From assembly GCF_000021485.1 (NCBI RefSeq), contig NC_011761.1, positions 1 to 64,000 on the forward strand: 64,000 nt of DNA. The letters run 5' to 3'. The position numbers and the translations under genes were made by a program. Shown piece after piece: positions 22,290 through 31,309 of the stretch. Source of the DNA: Acidithiobacillus ferrooxidans ATCC 23270. Its GTDB lineage: Bacteria > Pseudomonadota > Gammaproteobacteria > Acidithiobacillales > Acidithiobacillaceae. How positions within the stretch are numbered: the first letter of the stretch is position 1; each line of letters starts with the position of its first letter. The notes under the pieces are model-generated. The model searched no databases. It was not told where the DNA came from and was given only the letters and a program-made list of their open reading frames with translations.

Positions 22290-23590
22290 AGGAAATGCGA
22301 ACAGGCATTGAACGGGCAAAAAGCACATCGGGTGGGGCCGTGCGCAAGGCCGCCATTACCGTATTGCGCGGTGTGGATAGCGGACAGACGGTGGATGCCG
22401 CGCTGCTGCCGGTTTCGTTGACCGGTACGGATCGGGCGACCTTGCAATGGTTGGTTCTGGGTACGCTGCGCGAATTTCTGTCCGTACAGGCCCTTTCCGC
22501 AAAATTGTTGCGCAAGCCGTGGCGCGAGGAGGATGCCGATCTCGGCTTTCTGCTCAGTCTGGCCCTTTTCGAGTTACGCCACGGCCAACGACCCGCCTTT
22601 GCAGTGGTCAATGACTGGGTGGAGATGACAGAGGCCGTCAAAAAACCGTGGGCGCGCGGCCTGATGAATGCCGTCCTGCGCCGTTATCTGCGAGAGCGTG
22701 AGGTTTTGGATACAGCGCTGGTCGATCGCGATCTCGGGCATCCGGCCTGGTTGGCGGCGCGCTTGCGCGCGGCCTATCCGCAGGACTGGCCGGCCATTGC
22801 CGCAGCCAATAACAGCGCGCCGCCCCTCTGGCTGCGGGTGAATACGCAGCGGGTGGACCCCGGTGCATATCGGCGGTTGCTGGCGGAACAGGGCCGTGAG
22901 GCCGAGGGCGTGACGTGGAGTGCGGCGGCCTTGTGCCTGCCCGCCAGTGTGCCGGTAGCGACCCTGCCGGGCTGGGATGCCGGCTGGGTGGCGGTGCAGG
23001 ACGGCGCGGCACAACTGGCGGCCCACATTCTCGCGCCCCGGGAGGGGGAGCGAATTCTGGATGCCTGTGCGGCACCCGGCGGCAAAACGGCGCACCTGTG
23101 GGCATTGGGGGCTACGCGCCTGGATGCCCTGGACCGCTCCGCGGAACGCCTGAACCGGGTGCGTGAAACTCTGGAAAGACAAGGAGGCGAGGTGCATTTG
23201 CAGGCGGCCGATGCGGCGGAAACCGCCACTTGGTGGAATGGTGAGACCTATGACGCCATTCTCCTGGATGCACCCTGTACCGGCACCGGGGTCATTCGCC
23301 GCCATCCCGATATTCGTCTGCGCCGCCAACCGGAAGATGTGGCCGAAGCGGTGGCGCAACAGGCGCGTCTGCTGGAAGGGTTGTGGCCTTGTCTGCGCCC
23401 CGGCGGTCGGTTGCTCTATGCCACCTGCTCGGTATTGCCCGAGGAGAACGAAGAACAGATCGCCGCCTTTGTTCAGCGGCATTCCGATGCGCGCCGCATG
23501 GCGCATCCGCTGACCGGGCAACGCCTGCCCGGCCAGGAAGATATGGATGGTTTTTACTATGCCTTGCTGGAGAAGGACGCATGCGCCTGA
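22286..23590 (+). CDS. rsmB: 16S rRNA m5C967 methyltransferase RsmB
   Basis: A 434-aa SAM-dependent RNA cytosine-C5 methyltransferase (Sun/Fmu). An N-terminal NusB-like RNA-binding domain covers about residues 1-150. The SAM site is DACAAPGGKTAHL, and the two catalytic cysteines are in DAPCTGTGVIRRHPD and YATCSVLPEEN. The first ATG (22286) overlaps the fmt stop. The end overlaps the next gene by 10 bases. Confidence 0.95.
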   Translation: MKEMRTGIERAKSTSGGAVRKAAITVLRGVDSGQTVDAALLPVSLTGTDRATLQWLVLGTLREFLSVQALSAKLLRKPWREEDADLGFLLSLALFELRHGQRPAFAVVNDWVEMTEAVKKPWARGLMNAVLRRYLREREVLDTALVDRDLGHPAWLAARLRAAYPQDWPAIAAANNSAPPLWLRVNTQRVDPGAYRRLLAEQGREAEGVTWSAAALCLPASVPVATLPGWDAGWVAVQDGAAQLAAHILAPREGERILDACAAPGGKTAHLWALGATRLDALDRSAERLNRVRETLERQGGEVHLQAADAAETATWWNGETYDAILLDAPCTGTGVIRRHPDIRLRRQPEDVAEAVAQQARLLEGLWPCLRPGGRLLYATCSVLPEENEEQIAAFVQRHSDARRMAHPLTGQRLPGQEDMDGFYYALLEKDACA

Positions 23591-24180
23591 GCAGCGCGTT
23601 GGGCTTGTCGGTCGGCAGAAGCAGGCAGCGGCTGTTGGTCGTCATACTGCTCGGGCTGGGCGGTATTTTTTGCGCAACCGGGGCGGCAGTGGCTGGTCCG
23701 GCGTTTCACGTGGAACGTGTGCGGGTAATCCCCCATGCGAATGCTGTTGAAATCGATGCCAGCGTGCAGTTGGGCAAGGAAGCGCTCCTGCAGCAGGTGC
23801 TCGACCAGGGGCAGACGCTGACTTGGGTTGTGGAGGCGGAGTGGCGGGAACCCGAGCCCTTCTCCTTCATTCCCGGTATCGGCGTTCATGCACGCCGGGA
23901 ACAGCGCTGGCACATCCGTTATTATCCTTTGACAAACCAATATGCCATTGAGGATCAGCAGGGCGTGCTCACCTTGTACGCGCAGTGGAGTGAGGTCGTC
24001 ACGGCGCTGAGCCGGGTGCGGAACTTCGTGCTCCCGCTGGCTCACGGCGCCGCGCGGGGTGAGGTGGCGTTGCGGGTGTATGTCGATAGTCAGGCCTTAC
24101 CTTTGCCGTTGCGTTTGCGATCTTTGCTGGACCACTGGAAACTGGAGTCCCCATGGACCGTCGTACCCCTTCCCCGTTGA
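23581..24180 (+). CDS. DUF4390 secreted protein
   Basis: A 199-aa protein with an N-terminal signal or anchor segment (LLVVILLGLGGIFCATGAAVA) and a DUF4390 domain, recognised by its place between rsmB and an ntrY-type kinase and by features such as RRWHIRYYPLTNQYAI-like sequence. Function is unknown; it may act in the envelope as a partner of the kinase. ATG 23581 is chosen as it starts the signal peptide; it overlaps rsmB by 10 bases and the kinase gene by 28 bases. A second parS-like site lies inside it (23702-23717). Confidence 0.8.
   Translation: MRLSSALGLSVGRSRQRLLVVILLGLGGIFCATGAAVAGPAFHVERVRVIPHANAVEIDASVQLGKEALLQQVLDQGQTLTWVVEAEWREPEPFSFIPGIGVHARREQRWHIRYYPLTNQYAIEDQQGVLTLYAQWSEVVTALSRVRNFVLPLAHGAARGEVALRVYVDSQALPLPLRLRSLLDHWKLESPWTVVPLPR
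23702..23717. promoter_or_regulatory. Second parS-like site
   Basis: CGTTTCACGTGGAACG keeps the core GTTNCACGTGNAAC of parS; only the two outermost bases and one arm symmetry differ from the perfect site at 15.26 kb. It is inside the DUF4390 coding sequence just after the signal peptide. Degenerate parS sites within genes near the origin are common. Confidence 0.6.
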
Positions 24181-26363
24181 AAAACTGGTTGCGTGCCCTG
24201 AGCACCGGAACCACAGGGGAGCAGCTGCGGGTGGGACCGCGCTGGGACGCCGTTCTGCTCCTGCTCGCCATTGTGGCCTTTTTGGGGATCAACTTTTTCA
24301 CCAGCGCCGGGGGGCCGCTGAGCCATTATTTCGTGCCCATGCTGGTGATTTCGGCGGGGATCGTCCTCTTTCTGCTCTCCCTGGTACTGATCTCGGTGGT
24401 GGCGCTGCTGTTGCGACTGCGGCGAGGCGAGGTGGGCAGTCAACTGGCTACCCGCCTGGTGGTCATCATCACTCTGCTCAGTTTTTTGCCGGCAGCCGTC
24501 GTTTTCGGTTTTTCCTGGCAGTATCTGAATCGGGGCGTGGACTCGTGGTTCAGCAGCGCTGTGCAGAGTGCGCTGGATCAGGCCCTGAATGTGGCCAAGG
24601 CGGGCGTGGATCGCTACCGCAATTCCACGTTGCTGGCGGCGGAAAGCATTGCCCAGGCGCTGGTGGGGGAGTCGGACAGCAGCGCCGTAATCACCGTGAT
24701 TGCCCTGCGCGATCAGTATCGCCTGAGCAGCGTAACCCTTTTCTCCAGCGACAACCGGATCATCGCCACCAGCAGTGATAACCTCAGTCTGGCCCCGCGT
24801 GTGCCGCGCCGGGAAATTCTCGCCATGGAAGAGGGCCATCCGACCGCCACCATCGAGCCGGAACCCAAGGGCGGCCTGCTGGTAAAGGTGCTGATCCCGG
24901 TGCTGAGCCCACACCTGGGGGAAAGCAACCGCATGCTTTATGTGGAGCAACCCATCCCCGAGCAACTGACTCGGGCCGCAGAGGCGGTGCAGGTGGCATA
25001 TACCCGGTATCACCAGTTGATGCTGATGCGCGAACCGATGAAAACGGCCTTTCAGCTCAGCCTGGCGGTGGCCTTGCTGCTGGCTGTGCTGTCGGCGGTG
25101 TGGATGGGTTTGCATCTGGCGCGACGACTGACCGCGCCCATCGCGCGTCTGGCGGCGGGAACCCAGGCGGTGGCACGTGGGGAGTTCATTCCCTTGCAGA
25201 CAGTGGCGAGTCACGACGAGCTGGGCGTCCTGATACATTCGTTCAACAATATGACCCGACAACTGGCGCGGGCCAAGCAGCAGGCGGCGGCGGCCCAGGA
25301 GCAGGCGGAGCAGCGGCGGTTGTATCTGGAGACCGTGCTCGGCCAGATTTCCAGCGGCATCCTGACCTTCGATGGCGAAAATCGTTTGGCCGAAGTCAAC
25401 GCTGCGGCGACCCATATCCTTCAGGAGGATCTGCTCAGAGGCAGCGCCCTGGAAGGCCTGCATGACGGCACCGCGCTGGAACCCCTGTGGAAACTGGTGG
25501 CGGATTGGGTGGAACATCCTCGTAACGGGATGCAGAAAGAGTTGCAGATCGAGCGCTCCGACGGGCCGCAGACCATTATCGTGCATGGCGCGCATTTTGC
25601 GGATGACGCCGGTAGTCGGGGTTTCGTCCTGGTTTTCGATGACATCAGTACGCTGGTCGCCGCCCAACGCAGCGCCGCCTGGAGTGAAGTGGCGCGGCGT
25701 CTGGCCCACGAGATCAAGAACCCGCTCACCCCCATTCAGCTCTCCGCCGAGCGGCTGCGGCGCAAATATCTGGAACGCCTTGGCGACGAGGGGGAGACCC
25801 TGGATCGTGCCACCCGCACCATCATCCATCAGGTGGACGCCCTCAAGGTGATGGTGGATGCCTTCTCGGAGTACGCCCGGCAGCCGCAACTGGAGTTGCG
25901 CCCGCTCGATCTCAACACGCTGATTCTGGACGTGCTCGACCTGTATCGTGGGCAAGAGAGCGGAGTGGAGATTCGGGCGGAGCTGGGTGCGGGCCTGCCC
26001 CCCCTGCGGGCCGATGTGCATCGCCTGCGCCAAATCCTCAATAATCTTCTGCGCAATGCCCTTGACGCCTTACAGGGTGGCGTAGAATCCACTGATGGTA
26101 AGCATATTCTGATTCGCACCCGTTTGACGGACGCCGGCCCCACAAAGATGCTAGAGTTGAGTGTGTTGGATGACGGGCCCGGCTTCCCGGTCGAGTTGCT
26201 GGCGCGGGTTTTTGAGCCCTACGTCAGCACCAAGGTGAAGGGTTCCGGGCTGGGTCTCGCCATCGTCCGGCGTATCGTTGAGGAGCACGGCGGGCAGATT
26301 ATCGCCGATAATCAGGGTTTGCAGGGCGGTGCGCGTATCGTTATTGATTTTCCGTTAGGTTGA
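24153..26363 (+). CDS. NtrY-type sensor histidine kinase
   Basis: A 736-aa membrane kinase. Hydrophobic segments near residues 32-50, 58-85 and 100-120 and another near 300-320 bracket a periplasmic sensor region; a HAMP (about 320-375) and a PAS domain (about 395-500) follow. The phospho-acceptor is the His in RLAHEIKNPLTPIQLSAERL, and the ATPase domain shows NNLLRNALDAL and DDGPGFP with GSGLGLAIVRRI. Domain order matches NtrY. ATG 24153 overlaps the DUF4390 gene. It is paired with the NtrX-type regulator 21 bases downstream. The signal is unknown; NtrYX systems are linked to nitrogen or envelope/redox control elsewhere. Confidence 0.9.
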   Translation: MDRRTPSPLKNWLRALSTGTTGEQLRVGPRWDAVLLLLAIVAFLGINFFTSAGGPLSHYFVPMLVISAGIVLFLLSLVLISVVALLLRLRRGEVGSQLATRLVVIITLLSFLPAAVVFGFSWQYLNRGVDSWFSSAVQSALDQALNVAKAGVDRYRNSTLLAAESIAQALVGESDSSAVITVIALRDQYRLSSVTLFSSDNRIIATSSDNLSLAPRVPRREILAMEEGHPTATIEPEPKGGLLVKVLIPVLSPHLGESNRMLYVEQPIPEQLTRAAEAVQVAYTRYHQLMLMREPMKTAFQLSLAVALLLAVLSAVWMGLHLARRLTAPIARLAAGTQAVARGEFIPLQTVASHDELGVLIHSFNNMTRQLARAKQQAAAAQEQAEQRRLYLETVLGQISSGILTFDGENRLAEVNAAATHILQEDLLRGSALEGLHDGTALEPLWKLVADWVEHPRNGMQKELQIERSDGPQTIIVHGAHFADDAGSRGFVLVFDDISTLVAAQRSAAWSEVARRLAHEIKNPLTPIQLSAERLRRKYLERLGDEGETLDRATRTIIHQVDALKVMVDAFSEYARQPQLELRPLDLNTLILDVLDLYRGQESGVEIRAELGAGLPPLRADVHRLRQILNNLLRNALDALQGGVESTDGKHILIRTRLTDAGPTKMLELSVLDDGPGFPVELLARVFEPYVSTKVKGSGLGLAIVRRIVEEHGGQIIADNQGLQGGARIVIDFPLG

Positions 26364-26384
26364 GACAGGTGTTCAGGAGGCGGC

Positions 26385-27791
26385 ATGGAAGATGCACGAT
26401 TGAATATTCTGGTGGTAGATGACGAACCCGATATCTGCGCGACCCTGGCAGAAATTCTGGAGGACGAAGGCTACGGCGTGCATACCGCCGGTAGTGCGGA
26501 AGCGGCCGAAGTGCTGTTGCGCGAGCAGATGGTGGACCTCGTACTCCTCGATATCTGGATGCCGGGTGAGGATGGCGTCAGCCTCTTGCGACGCTGGGCC
26601 GAAACGGGTCTGGCGCAGCCGGTGGTGATGATGTCCGGGCACGCCACCATCGAAACGGCGGTGCAGGCGACCAAGCTGGGCGCCTATGACTTCATCGAAA
26701 AGCCACTGTCGTTGGACAAGACCCTGCTTACCGTCACCCATGCCCTGGAATCCAGCCGCTTGCAGCGCGAGAACCGGGATCTGCGTGCGCAGGCGGGTTG
26801 GGTGGAGCGACCGAGCGGTGACAGTCCGGCCATCCGCCAGTTCCGCGAACAGTTGCAGCGGGTGGCGGCGGTGGATTCCTGGGCCTTGCTGCTGGGCGAG
26901 CCGGGCAGCGGCAAGGAAGTGGCCGCGCGTTATCTGCACCGACGAAGCCGGCGGGCACAGGGGCCTTTCGTGGATCTGCGTGCCGCCGCCATCGCCCGCC
27001 CCAATGTGGCGGTCGAACTGTTCGGCAGCGAGGAGCATGGCAAGCTGACCCGCGGGCGTCTGGAAGTCGCCCATGGCGGCACGCTCTTCATCGACGAAAT
27101 TGCCGATATGGATCTGGAAACTCAGGCGCGCCTGTTCTCGGCACTGCAGGAGCGGCGCATCATCCGGGTGGGCGGGACGACGCCCGTGCCCGTGGATGTG
27201 CGCGTTATCGCCGGGAGTGCGCAGGATCTGGCGCACGCGGTGCAGAGCGGGCAATTTCGCAGCGATCTCTACTACCGTCTCAGCGCCCTGCCCCTGAAGG
27301 TGCCGCCGCTGTCGGCGCGGAGTGTGGATATTCCGGTGCTCATAGAAGAGTTCGTACGCTTTTATGGCGCTCGCGATGGTCTGGCGCCGCGCCGTTTTGC
27401 CCCGGAAACCCTGGAGGTGCTGCGGCATTATCCATGGCCGGGCAATATCCGGGAATTGCAGAACCTGGTGGAACGCCTGCTGATTCTGGCGGAAGGCCCG
27501 GAGATCAGCGCGGAAGAGGTGGAGGGCGCCCTGGGACTGGATAATCGTCTCGTCCTCGCCAACAGCAATTTCGACGGGGAAGATTTCGGCGGTACCCTGA
27601 AGCGCGCGCGGGAGCGCTTCGAGCGCGCCTTCCTGGAGTACCATCTGGCGCGTAACGAGTGGAATATCGCGCGGACGGCGGAAGTGGTAGGGCTGGAGCG
27701 CACACATCTCTATCGCAAGCTGAAGAACCTGAGTATCGCCCTGAAGGGCGAGCGGCGGGCGGGCGAGGATGGGGATGAGGGGGAGGGGTGA
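26385..27791 (+). CDS. NtrX-type response regulator
   Basis: A 468-aa regulator: receiver domain at about 1-120 (phospho-acceptor Asp in LVLLDIWMPGEDG), AAA+ domain at about 140-370 (Walker A GEPGSGKE, Walker B GGTLFIDEIADMD) and a Fis-type helix-turn-helix at the end (NIARTAEVVGLERTHLYRKL). The GAFTGA loop needed to contact sigma54 is absent: ELFGSEEHGKLTRG runs straight to the Walker B strand. NtrX proteins commonly lack this loop, so it probably acts by DNA binding rather than as a sigma54 activator. Ends in a short acidic tail overlapping the antitoxin remnant. Confidence 0.9.
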   Translation: MEDARLNILVVDDEPDICATLAEILEDEGYGVHTAGSAEAAEVLLREQMVDLVLLDIWMPGEDGVSLLRRWAETGLAQPVVMMSGHATIETAVQATKLGAYDFIEKPLSLDKTLLTVTHALESSRLQRENRDLRAQAGWVERPSGDSPAIRQFREQLQRVAAVDSWALLLGEPGSGKEVAARYLHRRSRRAQGPFVDLRAAAIARPNVAVELFGSEEHGKLTRGRLEVAHGGTLFIDEIADMDLETQARLFSALQERRIIRVGGTTPVPVDVRVIAGSAQDLAHAVQSGQFRSDLYYRLSALPLKVPPLSARSVDIPVLIEEFVRFYGARDGLAPRRFAPETLEVLRHYPWPGNIRELQNLVERLLILAEGPEISAEEVEGALGLDNRLVLANSNFDGEDFGGTLKRARERFERAFLEYHLARNEWNIARTAEVVGLERTHLYRKLKNLSIALKGERRAGEDGDEGEG

Positions 27792-27985
27792 TCAGTAAGC
27801 GCGGTAAACCGCTTGTCAAAACGGTGCCTATCACCGATGAAACGCGGAATAGTATGTTTGGATATATGAAAGGTAGCGTCACCATTCACGGAGATATTGT
27901 AGCCCCATCGGGCGAAGTCTGGTCTGCGGAAAGTGGTGATGAAGACCATTTCTATGCAGGCTTGCGACCCCGCGAGAACGATTAA
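27788..27985 (+). pseudogene. Remnant of a Phd/YefM-like antitoxin
   Basis: The frame encodes 65 residues starting ISKRGKPLVKTVPI, which is where the middle of a Phd/YefM antitoxin normally lies (after the usual roughly 30-residue DNA-binding N-terminus), and ends with a plausible antitoxin tail including FGYMKG. The N-terminal DNA-binding part is missing and the sequence starts exactly at the ntrX stop (GTGA). No PIN or RelE toxin follows. It looks like a 5'-truncated relic joined to ntrX, although translation from the overlapping GTG is formally possible. Confidence 0.6.
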
Positions 27986-28276
27986 ACAACCTTTCTATCG
28001 CCATGATCCTCTGCGCCTGGAAACGCTGGCCGCCATACTGGACGCTGTGCCCGCGCATCGTGGCATCCGTCGTGAGGTGCTGTTGGATTTGCTGTTTGAG
28101 AGATGACGGGGCTGATCATGGTAGCCACCGAATATCCGGCCGAACACATGTGTGCAGTCCATCCAATCCAAAATCTACGGCATCTTGCAAGACCGAGGAC
28201 GTTCATACATGGAACACGCATGGTATGCGCTGGATTCGGAGTGCTACTGGTACAACGGAAACATGAGGATTTACTA
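27986..28276. other. Gap with decayed sequence
   Basis: No convincing gene. A 55-codon frame at 27939-28106 (starting MKTISMQACDP and ending REVLLDLLFER) overlaps the antitoxin relic and may be part of the same decayed module; I do not recognise it. The rest, to the TTG start of the kinase at 28277, shows no clear promoter. GAGGA at 28265-28269 is the kinase ribosome site. Confidence 0.4.
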
Positions 28277-29713
28277 TTGACAGCACATATCAGTCAGTCC
28301 GTTGCTCTTAATTTCTGGCGCCGTCTGAGCGTGCGTTCCAAAAGTATAATCTTTGTGCTCATGCTCATCGCCGGCATCTATGGGACGATCGTGCTGTTTC
28401 TCTACACCGCTGTCGAACGAAATATGGAGAAACAGATTCATAGCAAGGTTCTCCATCTCAGCCGAGGACTTGCCCGCGATGCCGCTGATCCTTTATTATC
28501 AGAAAACAGCAACACGCTGATTAAACTGGTTGAACAGGTCGAGAACAACCCGCTTATCCGCCACGCAATCATAACAGATCAGCAAGGTCTGACTGTCGCA
28601 AGCACACAGTCAACGGCGATCGGTCGGCAAGGCCTCGTGCCGACAAACCTCGAGCGCGAGGAATTTACGGCTCCTATCCGTGCTGGATCGCATATCCTCG
28701 GCTACGTCAGTCTGCGGGCCAATAACGATGTCATCCAAAGCATAGTGGATACCCGAATGGACCTTGCGATCCGGCGTCTTTCCTTTCTTGGCATGATCAC
28801 GGCTTTCATTGGTCTCATCGGTGCTTCTCTAATCAGCAACACGTTTACTCGCCCCATTCGTCGTCTCTCGCAGAAAATGGCGGATGTGGAGTCGCGGCTC
28901 CATGTGGACGGTTTCCCGCAGTATTCTCCCATTCCGGGGGATGGCGACGAGATAACCCGCCTGGAGGAAGGTTTCAAGAGGCTGGAACAGCGGTTGCAGC
29001 AATACCTGGTGGAACTCGACCAGTTACACCGGAGACAACAGGCGATGCAATGCATGGCGACGATTGGAGAGATGTCAGCCCAGGTGGCGCACGAGATCCG
29101 CAACGCGCTTTCCTCCTTACGTGGTGCGGCGCGATACCTGGTCCGCTACGAGCAGCCGGTGAACCGGCAAGAATTTATAAATATCATAGAAGAAGAGGTT
29201 CAGCGACTGTATGATATGACCCAGGGATTTCTCGATTTCGGGCGTCCTTATCATATAAAGCTCACAGAAGTGCCCGCGCTGGACTTGTTCTTCCGCAGCA
29301 GCAAAAGGCACGCGACGGATCTGGAGGCCAAACAAATCACTCTTACTATAAATTGCCCTCCGTCTCTGCAGGTCGTCGCCGATCCGCAGTTGTTTGAACA
29401 GGCTATCAGCAACTTGTTGCTCAACGCTGTCGAAGCCTTGCCGAACCACGGTGGCTGCATTACGTTATACGGTCGGCGCGAAGAAAACGGGCAGTTTGTG
29501 GCCGGGGTCGTGGACAATGGCCCAGGGGTGCCGCCGGAGCGGGCCAACGACATTTTCAAGCCTTACGTGACGGGGAAGGCAAAGGGTGGCGGCCTTGGTC
29601 TGGCGGTGGTCACGAAAATCATGATGGTCCACGACGGCCGAGTGGAATTGCGCCATCGGGAAGTCGGAGCCGAGTTCGCGCTTTGTTTGCCTCCGCAGGG
29701 TTTCGGCCAGTGA
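28277..29713 (+). CDS. Sensor histidine kinase upstream of tetH
   Basis: A membrane kinase of about 478 aa. Two transmembrane segments (about residues 20-40, IIFVLMLIAGIYGTIV, and about 165-185, ITAFIGLIGASLI) flank a periplasmic sensor domain, followed by HAMP. The His is in AQVAHEIRNALSSLRG; the ATPase domain has NLLLNAVEAL, DNGPGVPP and GGGLGLAVVTKI. TTG 28277 is preferred because GAGGA lies 7 bases upstream and it leads directly into the first membrane segment; an in-frame ATG at 28103 would add 58 unlikely residues. It overlaps the sigma54 activator by 4 bases and resembles the TspS kinases of acidithiobacilli; a periplasmic sulfur-compound signal is inferred. Confidence 0.88.
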   Translation: MTAHISQSVALNFWRRLSVRSKSIIFVLMLIAGIYGTIVLFLYTAVERNMEKQIHSKVLHLSRGLARDAADPLLSENSNTLIKLVEQVENNPLIRHAIITDQQGLTVASTQSTAIGRQGLVPTNLEREEFTAPIRAGSHILGYVSLRANNDVIQSIVDTRMDLAIRRLSFLGMITAFIGLIGASLISNTFTRPIRRLSQKMADVESRLHVDGFPQYSPIPGDGDEITRLEEGFKRLEQRLQQYLVELDQLHRRQQAMQCMATIGEMSAQVAHEIRNALSSLRGAARYLVRYEQPVNRQEFINIIEEEVQRLYDMTQGFLDFGRPYHIKLTEVPALDLFFRSSKRHATDLEAKQITLTINCPPSLQVVADPQLFEQAISNLLLNAVEALPNHGGCITLYGRREENGQFVAGVVDNGPGVPPERANDIFKPYVTGKAKGGGLGLAVVTKIMMVHDGRVELRHREVGAEFALCLPPQGFGQ

Positions 29714-31122
29714 TCCACACATCAACATTTCAGGGTATCGAAAAAACCATCGGCATGCGATCCCAGAAAATCCTCATCGTCGAGGACGAAAAAAATCTGC
29801 GTAGCGTACTCGCAGCCACCCTGGAGGCTGAAGGCTTCTCGACTGCACAAACAGAAAGTGCGGAGGACGCCCTGGCCATCATGGCCAGGGAACTCCCCGT
29901 CCTGGTCCTTACAGACCAGCGCCTGCCAGGGATGAGCGGTACCGAACTGCTGGCACGCATCAAGGAGCGCTGGCCCAGAACACCTGTGCTGATTGCCACG
30001 GCCTACGGTGAAATCGAACAGGCTGTGCAAGCTATCAAGGCCGGGGCGGAGCATTACCTGACCAAGCCGGTGGATGAAGGGGAGCTCGTCGCCATCATTC
30101 GCCAGGCGTTGAGTTGCCGGGGTCACACCAACCCGCCACGCAGCCAGGACTTGCCGCGCCACGGCATTATCGGGGAGAGTCCAGGCACACTCGAAATTCT
30201 GGAGATGATAAATCTCGTCGCGCCCGCCCCTTCCAATGTTCTTATTACCGGAGAGTCAGGAACCGGCAAAGAGATGGTTGCCAGGGGGTTGCATGTGGCG
30301 TCCCCCCGTGCCCATGCGCCTTTTCTTGCATTCAACTGTGGTGCCATTCCCCTGGATCTGGTGGAAAGCGAAATTTTTGGTCACGAGAAAGGCGCCTTCA
30401 CCGGTGCGGTGCGGTCTCAGGCAGGGAAATTGGAAATGGCGGGCTCCGGAACCCTCTTTCTGGACGAAGTGGGTGACATGCCCCTGGCTATGCAGGTCAA
30501 GTTGTTACGCACCTTGCAGGAGCGGGAATATACCCGCCTCGGCGGGAACCAACCCCTGCGTCTCGCGGCTCGTATCATCGCTGCAACCCATGTGGACCTC
30601 GCCAAGGCGGTGGAGGCAGGCAGTTTTCGGGAAGACCTGTATTATCGGTTGAATGTCATCCCGTTGCACATCCCGCCGCTGCGGGAGCGGCGGGAGGATG
30701 TCGCGCCCCTCGTCCATCATTTTTTGCGGCGTGTGTGCACAGAGTTGGGGCGGCCTGAAGTAGACATAGCGACTGCGGCGTTAGCTGCCATGGAGGCCTA
30801 TTCGTGGCCCGGCAACATTCGCCAGCTCGAGAATATCGTCGAGCGTTTGGTGGTGCTGAATCGGGGGGGCACCATACTTGCCGCCGATCTCCCGAACGAG
30901 ATGCGTACCACGGAAACAGAGAGAATACGCCCCTTTGGGGGGGCTTATGATCTCCACGCCGTAGAGCGCGAGGCAGTCGTGTCGGCCCTGAACAAGGCGC
31001 AATCCAACAAGAGTCAGGCCGCACTGTTGCTTGGTATCAGCCGTAAGCAACTGCACACCCGCATGAAAAATCTCGGACTGATCGTCGACCGTGAAGATGT
31101 GCCGGGCGGCGAGAAGCTATAA
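29710..31122 (+). CDS. Sigma54-dependent response regulator (NtrC family)
   Basis: A 470-aa activator. Receiver domain with phospho-acceptor Asp in LVLTDQRLPGMSG; AAA+ domain with Walker A GESGTGKE, an intact GAFTGA loop (GHEKGAFTGAV) and Walker B GTLFLDEVGDMP; Fis-type DNA-binding end (SQAALLLGISRKQLHTRM). So unlike the NtrX protein nearby it can activate sigma54 RNA polymerase. GTG 29710 overlaps the kinase stop; ATG 29755, directly before the receiver, is the alternative. The next gene on this strand is tetH, preceded by a sigma54 promoter and a palindrome, making tetH its most likely target. Confidence 0.92.
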   Translation: MIHTSTFQGIEKTIGMRSQKILIVEDEKNLRSVLAATLEAEGFSTAQTESAEDALAIMARELPVLVLTDQRLPGMSGTELLARIKERWPRTPVLIATAYGEIEQAVQAIKAGAEHYLTKPVDEGELVAIIRQALSCRGHTNPPRSQDLPRHGIIGESPGTLEILEMINLVAPAPSNVLITGESGTGKEMVARGLHVASPRAHAPFLAFNCGAIPLDLVESEIFGHEKGAFTGAVRSQAGKLEMAGSGTLFLDEVGDMPLAMQVKLLRTLQEREYTRLGGNQPLRLAARIIAATHVDLAKAVEAGSFREDLYYRLNVIPLHIPPLRERREDVAPLVHHFLRRVCTELGRPEVDIATAALAAMEAYSWPGNIRQLENIVERLVVLNRGGTILAADLPNEMRTTETERIRPFGGAYDLHAVEREAVVSALNKAQSNKSQAALLLGISRKQLHTRMKNLGLIVDREDVPGGEKL

Positions 31123-31153
31123 TTTCGAGCGAGGCGCCAGTCTGGCCCCTTAC

Positions 31154-31166
31154 TTGGCAAGGCCAA
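31154..31166. promoter_or_regulatory. TTGGC-AAG-GCCAA inverted repeat
   Basis: A perfect 5-base inverted repeat with a 3-base spacer, about 175 bases before the predicted tetH transcription start. The related hexamer TGGCCC also occurs at 31143, 31190 and 31230. It may be an accessory activator site; short repeats of this size can also arise by chance. Confidence 0.35.
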
Positions 31167-31189
31167 ATGAGATCGAAATACGCGCTCGT

Positions 31190-31205
31190 TGGCCCTTTTG
31201 GGACA
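31190..31205. promoter_or_regulatory. Candidate upstream activator site for tetH
   Basis: TGGCCC-TTTT-GGGACA is a near-perfect inverted repeat (one mismatch between arms) centred about 138 bases before the predicted tetH start, the normal distance for a sigma54 activator. From memory, the activator site reported for the TspR regulator of A. caldus is TGTCCC-N4-GGGACA, which differs from this only at one arm base and the spacer; this recollection should be checked. Confidence 0.6.
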
Positions 31206-31309
31206 ACTTCACGGCCGACCTGTGCCGTTTGGCCCTTCCCCACTCCTTCCAGATAACCCACGTTGTAAGAATAACAAAATAAAACAGCATCCTGTAATCA
31301 TTATGCGGC

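Noticed and set aside
24090-26033. 647-codon minus-strand frame inside ntrY
   Set aside because: Antisense shadow of a kinase gene with all expected motifs.
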